Origin: Tethya wilhelma
Lineage: Eukaryota; Porifera; Demospongiae; Tethyida; Tethyidae
NCBI GenBank assembly: GCA_964030475.1
Contig: CAXIPT010000001.1
Span: forward strand, 24,385,595 to 24,449,594
Reading direction: 5' to 3'
DNA length: 64,000 nt
The translations under genes were made by a program, and so were the position numbers. The notes beneath the pieces are model-generated. The model saw nothing but the letters and a program-made list of their open reading frames with translations. It did no database searches and was not told the origin of the DNA. Shown here in pieces: positions 36,693-50,480 of the stretch (position 1 is its first letter; every line of letters starts with the position of its first letter).

Positions 36693-39600
36693 TTATTCCA
36701 CTGCACTGAAACTGAATTTTCTTGAGATGAGTCTTCTGCAGCCAACGGTAGAGGCTGGAGTAACAAGTAGTGTGTGATATCCTTTAGTCAAGCCAGACCA
36801 AGTGAAGGGAGATGTACCTATAACACAGTAAAGTATACATGATCAACCATCGTTATAATTCTGAATAACCTGGGTCTCTAATAGTCTTCACACTATAGTG
36901 TTGAAAAAAACTGAGTGAATAAGTAGTACAAATTTGAAAAAAGTTGTCTTTCCTCGTTGTCTTAATGTGTGCAATAACAGTAGCTTCCTGCATCAGTGGT
37001 CCATTACAATCATTGCTCCTGGTAGTTATAATTATGAGATGGACAACAACAGTATATACCGGCATGAACGTCAATTTAATACACGCATATGCAGGATCAT
37101 GTATATGACCTTAGGCATGGAAAATGCATGGACTTATTTTTCACCAAAGCAGAGTTGTAGCTAGATCGAGGTAAACTTGCGGCAAAAATTTTTTCGTGCT
37201 TCTAAATCGGTACAAACTTCATGCAGGCTATATTGGGTCACTATAGCCTATACAATAAAACTTCAAAACTCATCTGCAACTTAAGTATGCTATAGTATAG
37301 TCACACACATACATGTTTTCTCTATTCTCTTCCCATCCATTGAACACAGGAATGAGGAGGCCTTGTTGCCTGCACTGGGTCCAGTGGCCTGCCACTCCAC
37401 TACAGCAGTAGTACCATTAGTGACAACTACCCCTCGATTGATGGGATGGAGCCAACATACATTAGAATCTGAATACGAGCAAGACATAACTATGATTACA
37501 TGTACGGTAAATTCCTCAGCTATAATTAATTTGCAGATAAAACACTTTGAATTATTTTTTTCCTAAAAATTTGTGAACTATCCATAAATGGCCTAATGTG
37601 CAAAACTCCTTGAAACAAAGACCAGTTTTCCTTGGCTTACCTAGTCGTAAGTCTTGCTGGACTAGTACAGTAGTAGTGGTATCAATTTGGCCTTCAATCA
37701 TGAAGGTGAATGGTTGAAAACGCAGAGGGAGTCCAGTGAACTCAGCATGTCCAGATGAACCTATGAATGGATATATTGAGGATATAACATGCACCCATGC
37801 AGACGCCCATTAAGATTGGGCCAGCTAGCCAAAACATGATAGCTCCCCCTCCTCCTTTCACCCTTTGTAAAGCATTCTTTTTTAATATGCCACTGTATGT
37901 GCATGTGGTTTGAGGTATATGATCGATAATGTCATTGTACCTTGACATGTACTCTCCTACCGAGTATAATATAATAGCAATCAATAGAGATATAGATCTC
38001 AGATATAATACACAAAAAGTATACCAAATTTATTATTAATTTTTTGAATCGCTTACAATCTTCGATGACAACTGGAGCCGTTCTGCCAGGTCCTACCAGC
38101 GTACAGGAAATAGAGGTCAGCAATTGGTTGCTACCAATTATTAGGAAGTCCACTGTTACACTATTACCAAAGACACGAGGGGTATTGTTGATCAGCTCAA
38201 CAGACAATGGACCTATTTGCCAGTTTACATAACACACTCATTAATTTTCAGGGGGAATTGAACTTACTAAAAATTATAATTCCACAACTACTTGATTATT
38301 GACAGTCTATTTTATATATAAGTTATTTTACTTACTAGGATCATCACTGACAATGGTGACTGTGGCTGAAGGGATAACTCCAAGAGTTATTCCGGGGTCG
38401 TTGGGATCGGTCTGAATCCTAACAGAGAATGTCTCATCTTCTTCATAAATTACATCATCAACAATGGTGATCTCAGCACATTGTAGTCCTATTCTTGTTG
38501 AGTCAGTGGGGGTGAAAACCAATTGCTTAGCTCCTAAGCCAAAATAGTCCAGATTTTCTAGAAGAGAGGAAAAAATAAATCAGTTGGTAAAGGTCACCTA
38601 CGTCATATAGCATAACACCAACTGTGCAATAAACCGTTTGAACCCCTTTTCCCAATAATACCTTCAGCTGTCTCGCTCTGAGTAGATAGGACAACAGACA
38701 CCTCTCTCTGGAAGCTACCGACCACGAGGACACACACCTCCACTGCACCACTCTCTTCAGAGACTGTGTATGTCGATCTTCCAATTCTGGCTGTCACAGC
38801 TAATGTATCGAAATTATTAAAAATTATTAATGGACATAACATAACACTAATAATAATTATTATGAATAAGAATTAGTTAACAGCTGCTACATAAATGCTT
38901 GCTAAAAATTATTCCATACTTACAATCATCATTTATGATACGGACTAATGAAGTTGGCTGTAAAATTTGAACACGATCATCAGAGCTGGTTATGACCAGG
39001 GTAAACTCTTCGTCTGCTTCCAGAATGGAGTCAGAGATGATATCGATACACAGACAAGCATCAGGACTACGTGGCAGTAGAGGCAATGATAGCAACCTTG
39101 TCACTGATGTGGAGATGAAGTCTTCATCAACTACATACACATACAATAATCATAAAGACAGTACGTGTTCTCAGTAATATCACAGAATCTAAAATGTCGA
39201 AACATATTTTTATACATCACACATTTTGAGGACAACTTGCATAATAATATTACTTACCAAGAGCAGATCCACTTTGTGTTGCTATGGCGACTCTCACTGG
39301 CTCCACCTCCTGATTGCTTGCACCACCACCAGTACTAGTTTGAGTGAGGCATACTTTCAGAGCTATGTCAGAATAATCAGCCAAAGCTTCACTCACAGTG
39401 TACACAGCTTTCTCAAAACTAAGCTCCACAGCTGCATGTAGCGAACAACAGCATGACATTGTGTATTTCAAAATAATTATCAAGATAAACAAAACATCAT
39501 TATATAACAATTGAATCATGATTACACACTGGTACAATTTACCGTCAATTACTTACCTCTGATTGTGACATTGATCACAATTGAATTGCTCCCAACAGCA

Positions 39601-41348
39601 TTGATTCCACAACTATACTGTCCCCCACTGTCTCTCTGGAGGTTTATTACATTCAATTGTGAACTGCCAGCATCAATAATGATTGAAATGCCAGGATCTG
39701 AGTCACTCAACAGACTTCCATTGTGAAGCCACTCAATGATGGGTGTAGGAACACCATCAACATCACATGATAGGGACAGAACACCTCCAAGTGGTACAAA
39801 TTGTAATTCCTCATTAGTAGAAGTTATTTCAGGCACATCTGTATACACATATAATTTTTAAATTATTCCAAAAAATTGTGAACCATGCACTCAGCAGTCA
39901 CAGTACATGTCTGCATGTCATGCAGATCAGTTTACAATGGCTTTTAAATTGGCTATATAGCAAGGTGAGGTTGAATACTAGCTATAATTCCCAACTACAA
40001 CATATTATAATTATAATTTATTCACTTCAGAAACCACTAGCAGTCTATACGTAGCTACCATTGGAGGTCAAATAAGTATAGGCATACAAATCAATATTCA
40101 TACCATCATATAGCTTACACACATTGTACTATGACTGCGGCATTTGCAGACATTCTTCTGCTGTCATCCATCCTGGTTAGGACACAAGTGTACACTCCAT
40201 TGTAGCTTCTGAGGACATTCTCCATGTAAAGTTGTGCATTGTTATAATTTGTTAATTGCATTCTGTAGTACAGGAAGTATTGTTATGTTGTGTTTAGGAG
40301 TATAAGATACTGTGTACTAGAGTTATATTTTAGAGTTGTACTGAGTCCTCATAATTGTGAGTCTGACATTATAGTTTCACTGTGAATAACACGGCCTTGC
40401 GGGCACCACAACTTACGGTCTAAGACCCTGACTGTTACATCCACTTGAAATAGGAGGCTCTCTACTAACACTTCACCATCAGAGTTCTCCCAATGTGCTG
40501 ATGTAAATCCACCATCGTTATTGTCAACACACACTAGTGATAAGTCATCTCCTTCATTGACAGTAACATCCATGACCACAGGTGGAAGGAATACTGGGGC
40601 TGAGTAAATACAAAACGATACACATCCACAGTAGCCTCAGGTTGTCCCCTTTGACCTTTCACTCATGGAAAGGAAGGGGAGAGCCTGGGTGCAATAATCA
40701 GTGCATAAAATACAAATAGATACGCTTATATATGAAACACTACATTCAAGCATGAAATTAAAAATATTATGCTCAGGTATATATGCACTAAGTTTATTAT
40801 AAACAGGAGACACTTATTTTTATAGAGCACCAACTTGTTATAATGTTGGCAGGTATCCTAACATCTTCAACATTGTCTGGACAATATGCGAGTGGAAAGT
40901 CATTCCGCTCTGGATAACGATCACAATCAAGATGGGGTGGCCACTCTAAATCGTAACGGTTCAAATCGTCCTCGCAACCATCACGCACGAACTGGCAGAG
41001 CTCCTTACAAGGTGGAAGTCGTGTTGAAACTGCAAATCGAGAAGTAGGATCACAAAACGGTGCATACACGGCACACAGCATGTGCACGATGGCATTCGAG
41101 CAAACAGATTCTATAAGTGGACGAAACTGTTCAATTTCAGCATTTGCAAGAAATTGAGTTTTTTGTTCTCTCCAGTTTGGGAACGTGCCAAACTGATAGC
41201 CAATTTCGGAACATATTTCAATTCGTGAAATATTTTCACAACGAAAGACCTCTGGAGGATTTGTAACTTGCAGTAATTGTAAGTTGACAAGTTTTAGAGT
41301 GCTACCAGAAATGGCTAGCACAAGTAGACATGTGAACGAGTTTGACAT
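36693..41348 (-). CDS. R5: secreted Frizzled-CRD / Ig / Calx-beta protein, LTR-interrupted
   Basis: First exon from ATG 41348: signal peptide (MSNSFTCLLVLAISGS), then a Frizzled-type cysteine-rich domain (EVFRCENISRIEIC ... MLCAVYAPFCDP ... LPPCKELCQFVRDGC ... LDC). Then Ig exon 40593..~40130 (split by an LTR at 40225-40439), Ig 39838..39557, Calx-beta exons 39431..39258, 39130..38924 (ACLCIDIISDSILEADEEF), 38799..38662, 38557..38336 (ITIVDDVIYEEDETFSVRI), then Ig-like exons 38212..38057, 37760..37641, 37489..37313, 36817..36693 (TSPFTWSGL.KGYHTL, stop TAA). All are joined in phase 1. No TM helix, so secreted or matrix. The donor of exon 1 is ambiguous (two phase-1 GT sites). The LTR brings stops into the Ig exon, so the full protein may not be made. 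Confidence 0.72.
40225..40439 (-). mobile_element. Solo LTR in the R5 Ig exon
   Basis: A 215-bp insert with TGTAA...TTACA ends, flanked by the direct repeat TCCA (40221-40224 and 40440-40443). Removing it restores the Ig exon pattern seen in R1-R4 (FQV.NVLR.Y.GVYTCVL). It contains a CTAAAATATAAC TATA-like site on the minus strand. Confidence 0.75.
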
Positions 41349-43192
41349 TCTTGATAGGGAAATTTTGAGTAGGTTTATTATCTGCAATAAAAAATGTAAA
41401 TATGGCTTAACCAATTATTATTATCACTATTATCACAGCCCTAATAGAAAAATGCCATGCATGATCATATATAGGGTGGTAATTTACTACCATTTGTTGG
41501 TCGAGGAAAACTAACTTGTCGAAACTGGACGTTGAGCAGCTATGGTCAAAGTGATGTCATCACCAACTTGATTTACTGTCAAGGATCGACTAGCTTATAC
41601 ACTGTTTGCATGCCTCGACTGGTAATGGATTGTCATTATCCATTGATAGGGAGGAATGTTACTAATGCACATTTGACTAAATGCTCATGCAGGCTAGACG
41701 GCTCCTAACCACAACTATGGCAGGCTGGGCAACATTATTATGCTAATTGCCACGTGATAATCACTGACAATAATATTAAATTCATTGTGTAACATGATGT
41801 GGCTCAGCTTGACCCATTCTCTCTGCGGTGAAGAGTCTAGCCAATATAGTCTATTAGGTCAGAATTTGAAGGCTGACTAGATGAGCGTATACTGAAATTA
41901 TAGTCTCATATAAAATTCAAAGTGTCTCGAGACACGGTAGTCCGTATACTTTCCTATTGATTTTGTATTGCCTGTTTATAGTATCCGGATTTACCGGCAC
42001 TCCTGGACCAGCATGCATGCGTAGAGTCACGGTTCCATTGACTACACTATATTTAGCTTAGTATACGGACCCGGGCCTCAAGGCACTGCGTATAAAGTTC
42101 TAAAGTGTCTGACTACATGCACTAGCTGTGTGCTCTTGATGTATATAGAATTTAATATTCAGTTCTATTTCAACACTAGCTCATTAAGTTTAAATTTATG
42201 TAAAGTAGATTGATACCTACCTACCATGCAGGCTGTCTTTTCTTTCTTCTCTTTTCTTGTACCAGCTTGCCTTGTACGTACATACAGTGTGCAGTCCGAT
42301 AATTGATGAGTGGGCGGGCTCTGTGGTACAATTATAATTATGTCATGTGGTCGTTATTTCCTGGCTCATGCCTAATGTGATGACCACTTCCAGTCTCGTC
42401 TAGTCAGCTGTCTCATTCCTAGCCCGGCCCCCCAAACTATGACTGAAAAAGCACTATTACTAAAGCTACATAAACATCAGAGCAGGTGTCTGTTGTAATA
42501 ATATTGTAATTCATAAAGTTGTTGATACAAGAGTAAAGGGAGGCTGTACAACTCAATCACCTACCACACTATAGCTAATGCTGTTTTCACTTGGCGATAA
42601 ATGTATGCTTTCCACAGGTTCATAATATTGCAAGGTCTATTATCATATTGAATTAAGGAACATTAATTGGGGAACAGGCTTTTCAATGAACTTGAATTGT
42701 TCGTTACACTTTGGGAGGCATGGAATAAAGAAGTGATTATTGTCTAGGTGTGTTTTTTATGTGTGGGCCTCAGGTTTGTCTGAGAGTACATTTGTAGCTA
42801 TAGTGTCTGACGTAGAGAGGCTAATTGTCCTCTGTTCAGGGTTCAGCTGTACGTACTGAGTGTGCTGAGACTTGTGCACCATCGTGTATCACAGTTACTA
42901 TAATACCTTCATTATACACGTTCTGTGTCATGTTATTGTATACAAGTGATTGTGTGTCTACAAGTAATCATGTTTTTGTATCACTCTATTGTAACAAACA
43001 AAACAGACAAACATTAACATAAGCATTTGGGCATGCATTTGCAGTGCATGAAGACTTAGTCTAATAATCCATCCACAGTTAATCATTAGAATGTTATGTG
43101 TATAAAATTATTATACCTCTCTACATTTTTATATATTCTTTTTCTTTTATGCGTATGATGACCAAGGATAACACAGCAATCCATGGCTGGAA
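41349..43192. other. Intergenic between R5 start and R2 end
   Basis: No gene supported. A GTCCGTATAC ... GTATACGGAC inverted pair (41951-42066) may be a small foldback element. About 42830-43010 resembles 18115-18300 (CACCATCAC/GTATCAC..TTAC, CAAGT.AATCATGTTTTTGTATCACTC), i.e. shared 3' flank of the R1 and R2 paralogues. Confidence 0.5.
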
Positions 43193-45516
43193 TTAATGCT
43201 GGTGGTCACTGACCGCACTAGTCACAGCTGATGGCATTTCTGTTAATGTTATCACTTCATAGGGATGATCATTTCCAGTTGTCTGCACACGCGGTCCATG
43301 ATGCTGTACTTTCTTTGATGGAGTCTGCTGCTTCACTGGACCATATGCTCTGTTTTCATTCAAACTGATTGGAGTATCTTCTTTATTTCTACATAATGAA
43401 CAACAAATAATCATTATGATTATTAAAATTAGTTCAATTATTGGTTATTTTAGTTATACCTATTTCTTTGTTTCTTGATGAAGCACACTACCAGTGAAAT
43501 AATTATTGCTGTCTGAATCAGAATGACTAAAAGCATTAGACCAGCAAATACACCAAATAAAGTACTGTTGTTAGACTTAGTGGCTTCACTGTCATCGACA
43601 TCAGCTTGTGTGTGCGGATGTATATAAGCTAGTCACAGTAGCTATACATGACGGTGTACAAAAATAAACATGATTTAAACAATTGATCGATCTCTAATGT
43701 CAATCAAAATCAATGTATCAATCAATCAATGTATGGGGGAGGAGGAGTGTATAGTACTGAATGGGATTCTAGCTGCCCCCCTCCTTCCCCCCCCCAACCC
43801 TCTTGTATGAAACATCCCTATAATATAATGTGGCAATACTATAATGGTACACCATTAAGCCTCACCTAGAGACGATATATTTCTACTGACAGTTACTGGA
43901 TCACTGAGTCCAATAGCATTCCTCACTCTTAACACAAACGTGTAATCAACGAAGGGTAGCAAAAATTCAACAACAGCTGTCTCCATAGAACTGTTACCAA
44001 TCAAATGAAGAGTACCCACAAGTTGACCCCCTCCTAATAATACTTCAATCTGAACACCAATAATTGGAGAGAATCCATCAAATCCATTGCTCCATCCTAG
44101 AGTGACTTCAAACTCATCCACATTGAGAACTCTCAAATTGGAAACAGGAGCTGGAGGGACTAAATTATGAAAACATTTCTAGCTAATCATATATTACAGC
44201 ACATCACACATAATATTCCATGTGAAGCTATAATTATATTACTTTAATTTCACTGCATACATACCACTAATGGTAATGTCGATCCCAATGGAACTGCTAC
44301 CAACAACATTGGTCCCACGACAACTGTACTGTCCCCCACTGTCTCTCTGGAGGTTGGTTAGATTCAGTTGTGAACTTTCACCATCTGTAGCGATTGTGAT
44401 ATCAGGATCCAAGTCATTCAACAGACTACCATTGTGGAGCCACTCAATGACTGGTATGGGAACACCATCAAAGTCACATGCCAAGGACAGAACACCTCCA
44501 AATGGTGTAAATAATGAACTCTCCTTATCAGAAGTTAGTCGAATTTCAGGAACATCTGCATAAAAGATATCATAATTAAGAGATTAATTCCTAGATTAGA
44601 ATATTGATTTTAAGTTCAGTGTCTACAATAGTCATGTGTATAATATAGTAGCTATAGCTACAGTATACATTTTATATACTGATACTCTTTACATATAATT
44701 TTTGTCATGCACATAGTTACACACATTGTACTACGACAGTGGCATGAGCAGACATTGAGTTGTTATCATTCCATGAGAGGACACATGTATACACTCCAGC
44801 ATAGTTTCTAGTAACATTGATGATCAAGAATTGTTGATTCTGTACTAACAGTTCACCATCGGAATTCTCCCAATGTGCTGATGTAAATCCGACATTATTG
44901 TCAACACACACTAGGTATAAGTCATCACCTTCATTTACAGTAACATCCATGACCACTGGTGGAAGAAATTCTACAGTCAATATAGAATATTTAATAATAT
45001 CTCAGCTTCCGAGCATGGATACAATCATAGTAAAGTACCACTCAATGCGATGAAGAAACTTAATGAACCAACACCAGTCATACTACAAGATAGTCTGATT
45101 TGATTTGTAGCTCCAGGACCAGGAATTATAGTGGAAGGGTCAAAGATGACCAACACTCCATTGACCACCTCACCATCACTGGAGTTAATAGGTACATTAG
45201 CAGGACCCAAGGGAGTGGGTCCAATCAACCAGGTAGCTGTTGTGGCCACTGATCCTCCTAGTACACACTCTATACATGTCCTGACATCATCTTCAAGAAG
45301 GTTCTCACTGAAACTGCTAACTTGAATAGTAGCATCACACACCTGACCAGAACCTATCAGCCATTTTGATGATAGGGACATAATTATAGCTGATATCATG
45401 AAAAGTGAAAGAAATACTTATTACGTACACTGTACTAGAAGAATGGCAGCCATCACAACACAGAGAAGGCATCTAGCAGCTAGATACGGTGAAGATAACC
45501 GCAACTTTACCTCCAT
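43193..45516 (-). CDS. R2: Ig-Ig-Ig-FN3 single-pass receptor
   Basis: Seven exons give a clean 532-residue frame: 45516..45429 signal peptide (LLCVVMAAILLVQC), 45353..45039 Ig (ICDATIQ-like start; [10 protein letters not shown]), 44970..44725 Ig (VYTCVLSW), 44555..44265 Ig I-set ([11 protein letters not shown]), 44159..43866 FN3 ([16 protein letters not shown]), 43628..43460 TM (FGVFAGLMLLVILIQTAIII, then KKQRNR stop-transfer), 43388..43193 tail. Every ectodomain exon is phase 1-1. The tail carries ENRAYGP (NxxY) and HPYEVI, tyrosine sites suited to PTB or SH2 proteins. Type I membrane protein, probably a surface recognition or adhesion receptor by architecture; ligand unknown. Closest relatives in the window are R1 and R3. 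Confidence 0.88.
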
Positions 45517-46131
45517 AGTTGATAGTCTTGAGTACGTACGTGGGTCCCCGGCGGTTTAGTGGGTATGGCTAAACCATAGATACGTACATACGATACATAC
45601 GATGCGTACAACTTCGTTCTACAGTCTGGGTTCAACACTACATGATTATAATTAGCTACAGTACATTACCTTTCCTAATGATTGTCCCATGCACGGCAAT
45701 GTATATGGTAATAAACTGCACACTGATCCACAAAGACGGTCGGCTAAGCTACCCCTGCACGCCACACGTACACGTGAGCATGCGCAATTGATTTTTGATG
45801 ACCATTTCCAAAAAATCTTGAAGTTGATGATCATACAGTCATGTAATACTTCTAAACACAATTTATGGTAAATGTATATAGTAGTTATAAAATTTATCGA
45901 CAAGTGATTCATTTTGTATGTTGACTAGGTCCATTAATTTTATGTTTATCAAATTAACAAGCAAAACACATTAAACATTATTGTAAACATGTAACATCTG
46001 CAGCAATGTATACTTTGGTGTCTATATACATGTACAATAACACCTGGTAGGCAATGGTCACAATAAAATCATAAATTTCTTTTGTTCCTTTATTATATCT
46101 TTTCATACCTACGGTCTTTATTCCATGGAAA
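45517..46131. promoter_or_regulatory. R2 upstream / R3 downstream spacer
   Basis: Holds the presumptive R2 promoter, with AGCATGCGCAA (45777-45787), a half-palindrome like the CGCATGCGCA sites near R3, R4 and SelJ-A starts. No exon seen. The remainder is AT-rich 3' flank of R3. Confidence 0.4.
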
Positions 46132-48265
46132 TTAGTCACGGTATGCTAGTTTAGGTTTCTCAGTGCCAGCTGGCGGTATGTCTGTTATCACATCATACAG
46201 TCTGACATCATTTTCAGTTGTCACACACTCATACTCTGTTTCCTTCGGTGATGCCTGCTGCTTCATCGTCACTGGACCATATGCTCTGTTTTCATTCAGA
46301 TTGAATTGGCTTTCCTTAAGCTTGTTCCTAAAATAATTATTAATCATGAAAACAGCTGGATCACTCAACTAATTTGAAATAGAACATACCTCTTTCCTTC
46401 TCTCCTGAAGAAGCACACCAACAACAAAATAATCATTGCCATCTGGACCAGAATGACTAAGAACATTAGACTAGCAGCAGCACCAAAACTGATTGCCAAA
46501 GCGTTGTTAGGTTTATCCCTGTTAGCATCATTACTTTTGGCTTGTGTGTATGGTACCTGCTGTGAGCTAGCTGTTTACAAACACAAAAATTTTATTCAAT
46601 GACATGTGTACTAGTAATCTCATGCCAGTACTATAGCACAGTCTCACCTAAGGACTGAGTGCTTCCAGTGACACTAACAGGATCACTGAGTCCAACAGCA
46701 TTTCTTGTTCTTATAACAAATGTGTATTCAGTGGATGGAGTTAGAGACCTAATAACGGCTGTCTCAGCAAGAGAATTGTTAGCAGCCAAATAATGAAAAG
46801 TGTTGACTGGTTGATTTCCGTTAAATACTTCAATCTGAACACCAGTAATTAAAGAGAATCCGTCAAATTCATTGTTCCATTCTAGAAACACTTCAAAGTC
46901 ATCCACACTGATTATTCTTAGATTTGAAACTGGAGCTGGAGGAGCTAATTTGGACAGATTATTAAATGCATGCTGCTACATTATAATTAAAGTGCATTAT
47001 AATAACATATACTGTGTTATATGAATTGCATATACCCACCAATCATGGTAATCTTGATCACAATGGAACTGATGCCAACAACATTAGTCCCATGACAACT
47101 GTACTGTCCCCCACTGACTCTCTGAAGGTTGGTTCGTCTCAGTTGTGAACTTTGAGCATAAGTAGTGATTGAGATATCGGGATCTGAGTCATTCAACAGA
47201 CTACCATTATGGAGCCAGTGAATGATTGGTGTAGGAACACCATCAAAGTCACATGACAATGACAAGTCATCTCCAAGTGGTACCAGTTGTGCACGTCTCT
47301 CATCAGAGGTTATTTCAGAAATATCTGAATGCATTGAACAATAATTTAAGCAACCGGCCTACTGTCAAGAGTATTATACTCTTCGTACTGTATTATTAAC
47401 TAAATTTTAGAATACTATATCATGCAACTGCTATACCATTATTATTTCATGATTTGTAGATATAACTTACACTGTACTGTGACAGTGGAATTTGCTGACA
47501 ATGTGTCATTGTTATCATTCCTTATTAGGACACATGTGTACACTCCAGAGTAGTTTCTGAGAACATTCCTCATTTGAAATCGCTGGTTTTGTACTAACAG
47601 TTCACCATCAGAGTTCTCCCAATGTGCTGATGTAAACCCACCAACATTATTGTCATTACACACTAGCAGTAAGTCATCACCTTCATTGACAGTAACATCC
47701 ATGACCACAGGTGGAAGAAATGCTGAAATTATGTACCAAACAATCCTCAGTGCATACTTTTCAAGATATCATTACCTGCTAATAAGATGAAGAAACTCGG
47801 TGAACCAACACCAGTAACAGAACAAGATACTCTGATCTGATTTGCAGTTCCAGGACCAGGGATTATAGTGGAAGGATCAAAGATGACCAACACTCCATTG
47901 ACCACCTCACCATCACTGGGGTCAATAGGTACAGTAGCAGCTACCAAGGGAGCTGTCCCAATCAACCAGGTAGCTGTTGTGGCCACTGATCCTCCTATAA
48001 CACACTCTATACATGTCCTGACATCATCTTCAAGAAGGTTCTCACTGAAACTGCTAACTTGAATAGTGGAATCACACATCTGACCAGAACCTACGAGCAT
48101 TAATTTTAAATTGTACGACGTCGTACTGTTTTACAATCTGTCAATTATTGATGTGAAAAGTGAAAGAAATAATCCTTACGTACACTGTACTAGGTGAATG
48201 GTAGTTATCATAACACATAGAAGACACCTAGCAGCTAGATACGGTGAAGAAAACTTCATCTCCAT
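46132..48265 (-). CDS. R3: Ig-Ig-Ig-FN3 single-pass receptor
   Basis: Seven exons, 535 residues, all phases agree: 48265..48184 signal peptide (ARCLLCVMITTIHLVQC), 48090..47776 Ig, 47722..47471 Ig (GVYTCVLIRNDNND), 47324..47040 Ig (SGGQYSCHGTN), 46944..46648 FN3 (FEVFLEWNNEFDGFS), 46570..46390 TM (SLMFLVILVQMAMIILLLV then FFRREGKR), 46327..46132 tail with ENRAYGP and LYDVI. Same layout as R2, the tandem neighbour about 0.6 kb downstream, so the two arose by tandem duplication. A CGCATGCG palindrome lies about 50 bp before the ATG. Role inferred as for R2. Confidence 0.88.
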
Positions 48266-48316
48266 GATTGCGTCTCAGACGCAGTACATTTAAGTGGGTG
48301 TGGCTGTAAGCTCTCT

Positions 48317-48328
48317 TGCGCATGCGTA
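48317..48328. promoter_or_regulatory. NRF-1-like palindrome in the R3 promoter
   Basis: TGCGCATGCGTA, a near match to the NRF-1/alpha-Pal site (YGCGCAYGCGCR), about 52 bp upstream of the R3 ATG. Confidence 0.5.
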
Positions 48329-48406
48329 TAATATTATACTAAAAGTACTAATAATTTTGTTAAATTTAGGCATCATTGTTTCAGTGATGTATCACTGCAT
48401 GACTGA

Positions 48407-50385
48407 TCACAAGTTCTGCATGCTGTCATAATGATGACTGGTGACACTTGTAGTGTGCTTTGCTGGGCCATAGGCCACATTGGTAGCCAGGTTAAAGCTC
48501 TCAGTAGCAGTTGGTGGAGGTAAGACATTCTCTGGTATCTCTTCATAAACTTCACTCTGGTTCATGTATTCATATTCTGGTTCCTGTACTTCAGTCTCTG
48601 TTGATGGACCCTTACGCTGATAGGATACATTTTTCAACTGTATTATTTCTTTATCTCTAAAGCAACAAGATATTGAGACATGCAAGCATTATGTCTACAT
48701 ATGTAGAACACAATATCAATTCTGATTTACTAGTTTACTATATAGTTACCGTCTTTTCTTTCTTGTAAAGTACACTGTGATCAATACCACTATCACAATT
48801 ATGATCATCAACACCAGTAGACCAACAACTGTACCAACTGCTATCCCTACTGCTGTACTGCTGTTACCTACATATACAATGTCATAGCACCTCAAGGAAC
48901 CTTAGATAACTTGAAGTATGAACATACCTGTTTGTTGAACTTCTTGGATCACAAGATCAAAACTTGCTGAGATAACATTCGTTCCAATGATCTGGCAGGC
49001 ATAGGTTCCTGAGTTACTAAATTGAACATTCTCAAACGTGAGAGTATTCTCTCCTTCCAATATTATGCTAGTGTCCTTAGTCCAGATAATCCTGTTAGAG
49101 CTGACATCAGTCTCACACATCAACACCACAGTCTGACCAGTATATACAATGTCAGAATTAGTTGTAATAATTGGAATATTGGGAGCTGGGAAAGTATTAT
49201 ACACATAATTATAACTTGATTAATTCAGTACAATGTTTTACATAATAATTAAGTGCTTGATTCAACTCACGTGCTGTAGTAAAATGGATTATTGGACTAG
49301 GGACTGACATTCCTAGGGAGTTGTTGACAAAAATCCTCACATCATAAGTTATCCCTGGCTCAAGATCATCAATGGTTGTATTCAGTCTGTTCCCAGGTAC
49401 AGAGATAGTAAAGACACTAGCCTGGTCTGTCCAATCCCCTGTTTCAAGCTTGTATTCAATGATAAAGTCGGTGACGTCACCTCCTGGATGAGACCAAGTG
49501 ATGAATAATGTGGTCGTCGATAGGTTTGATGTCGTAGGTAAATCAAATATTCGCTGAGGCTGAACTGCAATGCAGGATTGTAGGTGAATGCCGTAGCATT
49601 GATGATTATAACATCCATTGTAATATCCACGTGTAAAATTTATTATGACAGGGTTAACATATTTATTCACTTACTTATTGACTGAGTAGTTCCTGTTTGA
49701 ATGGCTTCAGGGCTTATCACTAGTTCATTGTTAACAGCAATCAATCTTATCCTGCCAATTAAGTCATAATATTAATCATGCATATGGCATTCATTGTGGT
49801 GTTGACATGTGGATGTGTAACAGCTATAAGACTTACCAATATCTAGTACTTTCTTCCAGTTCAAATAAACCACTGTTACTTCGAATCAGATAGCTATGCA
49901 CATTAGGGGCAATAGTTGAGGAGAGGATCACAAATGAGTCACCATCACTGCTGATGGACAGCTGGTATTGGACAATAGGCCTCCCTCCGTCATCACTGGG
50001 GGGCATCCATGAGACCTCCAAGGCAGTAGCAGCAACACCTTCAACAGTAAGACCCACAGGAGCTGATAGAGCTGCATGCATTTAGATGATGAAATAATTA
50101 ACCATCATGTAGAAAACAATCTATAGGTAGATACTCAGAGCATAATTGCAGACAAACACATGGTTGCTGAATACCTCGACAACATAACTTGTTGGATTTA
50201 AACTGTAAAGCAATCACATGTTACTAAAGTAAACTAAGTATTCTCCCCACTATATACTCAAAGTTATACTCAGCAACAGCAGTATATAGTTTAAGTATAG
50301 TTTAGATGCCCTTTTAAGCGTTTTGTATACAATACTGGTGGGAATAGTACTACAGTTCAACAAACACACGCATGCATACAAACAT

Positions 50386-50480
<95 letters not shown>

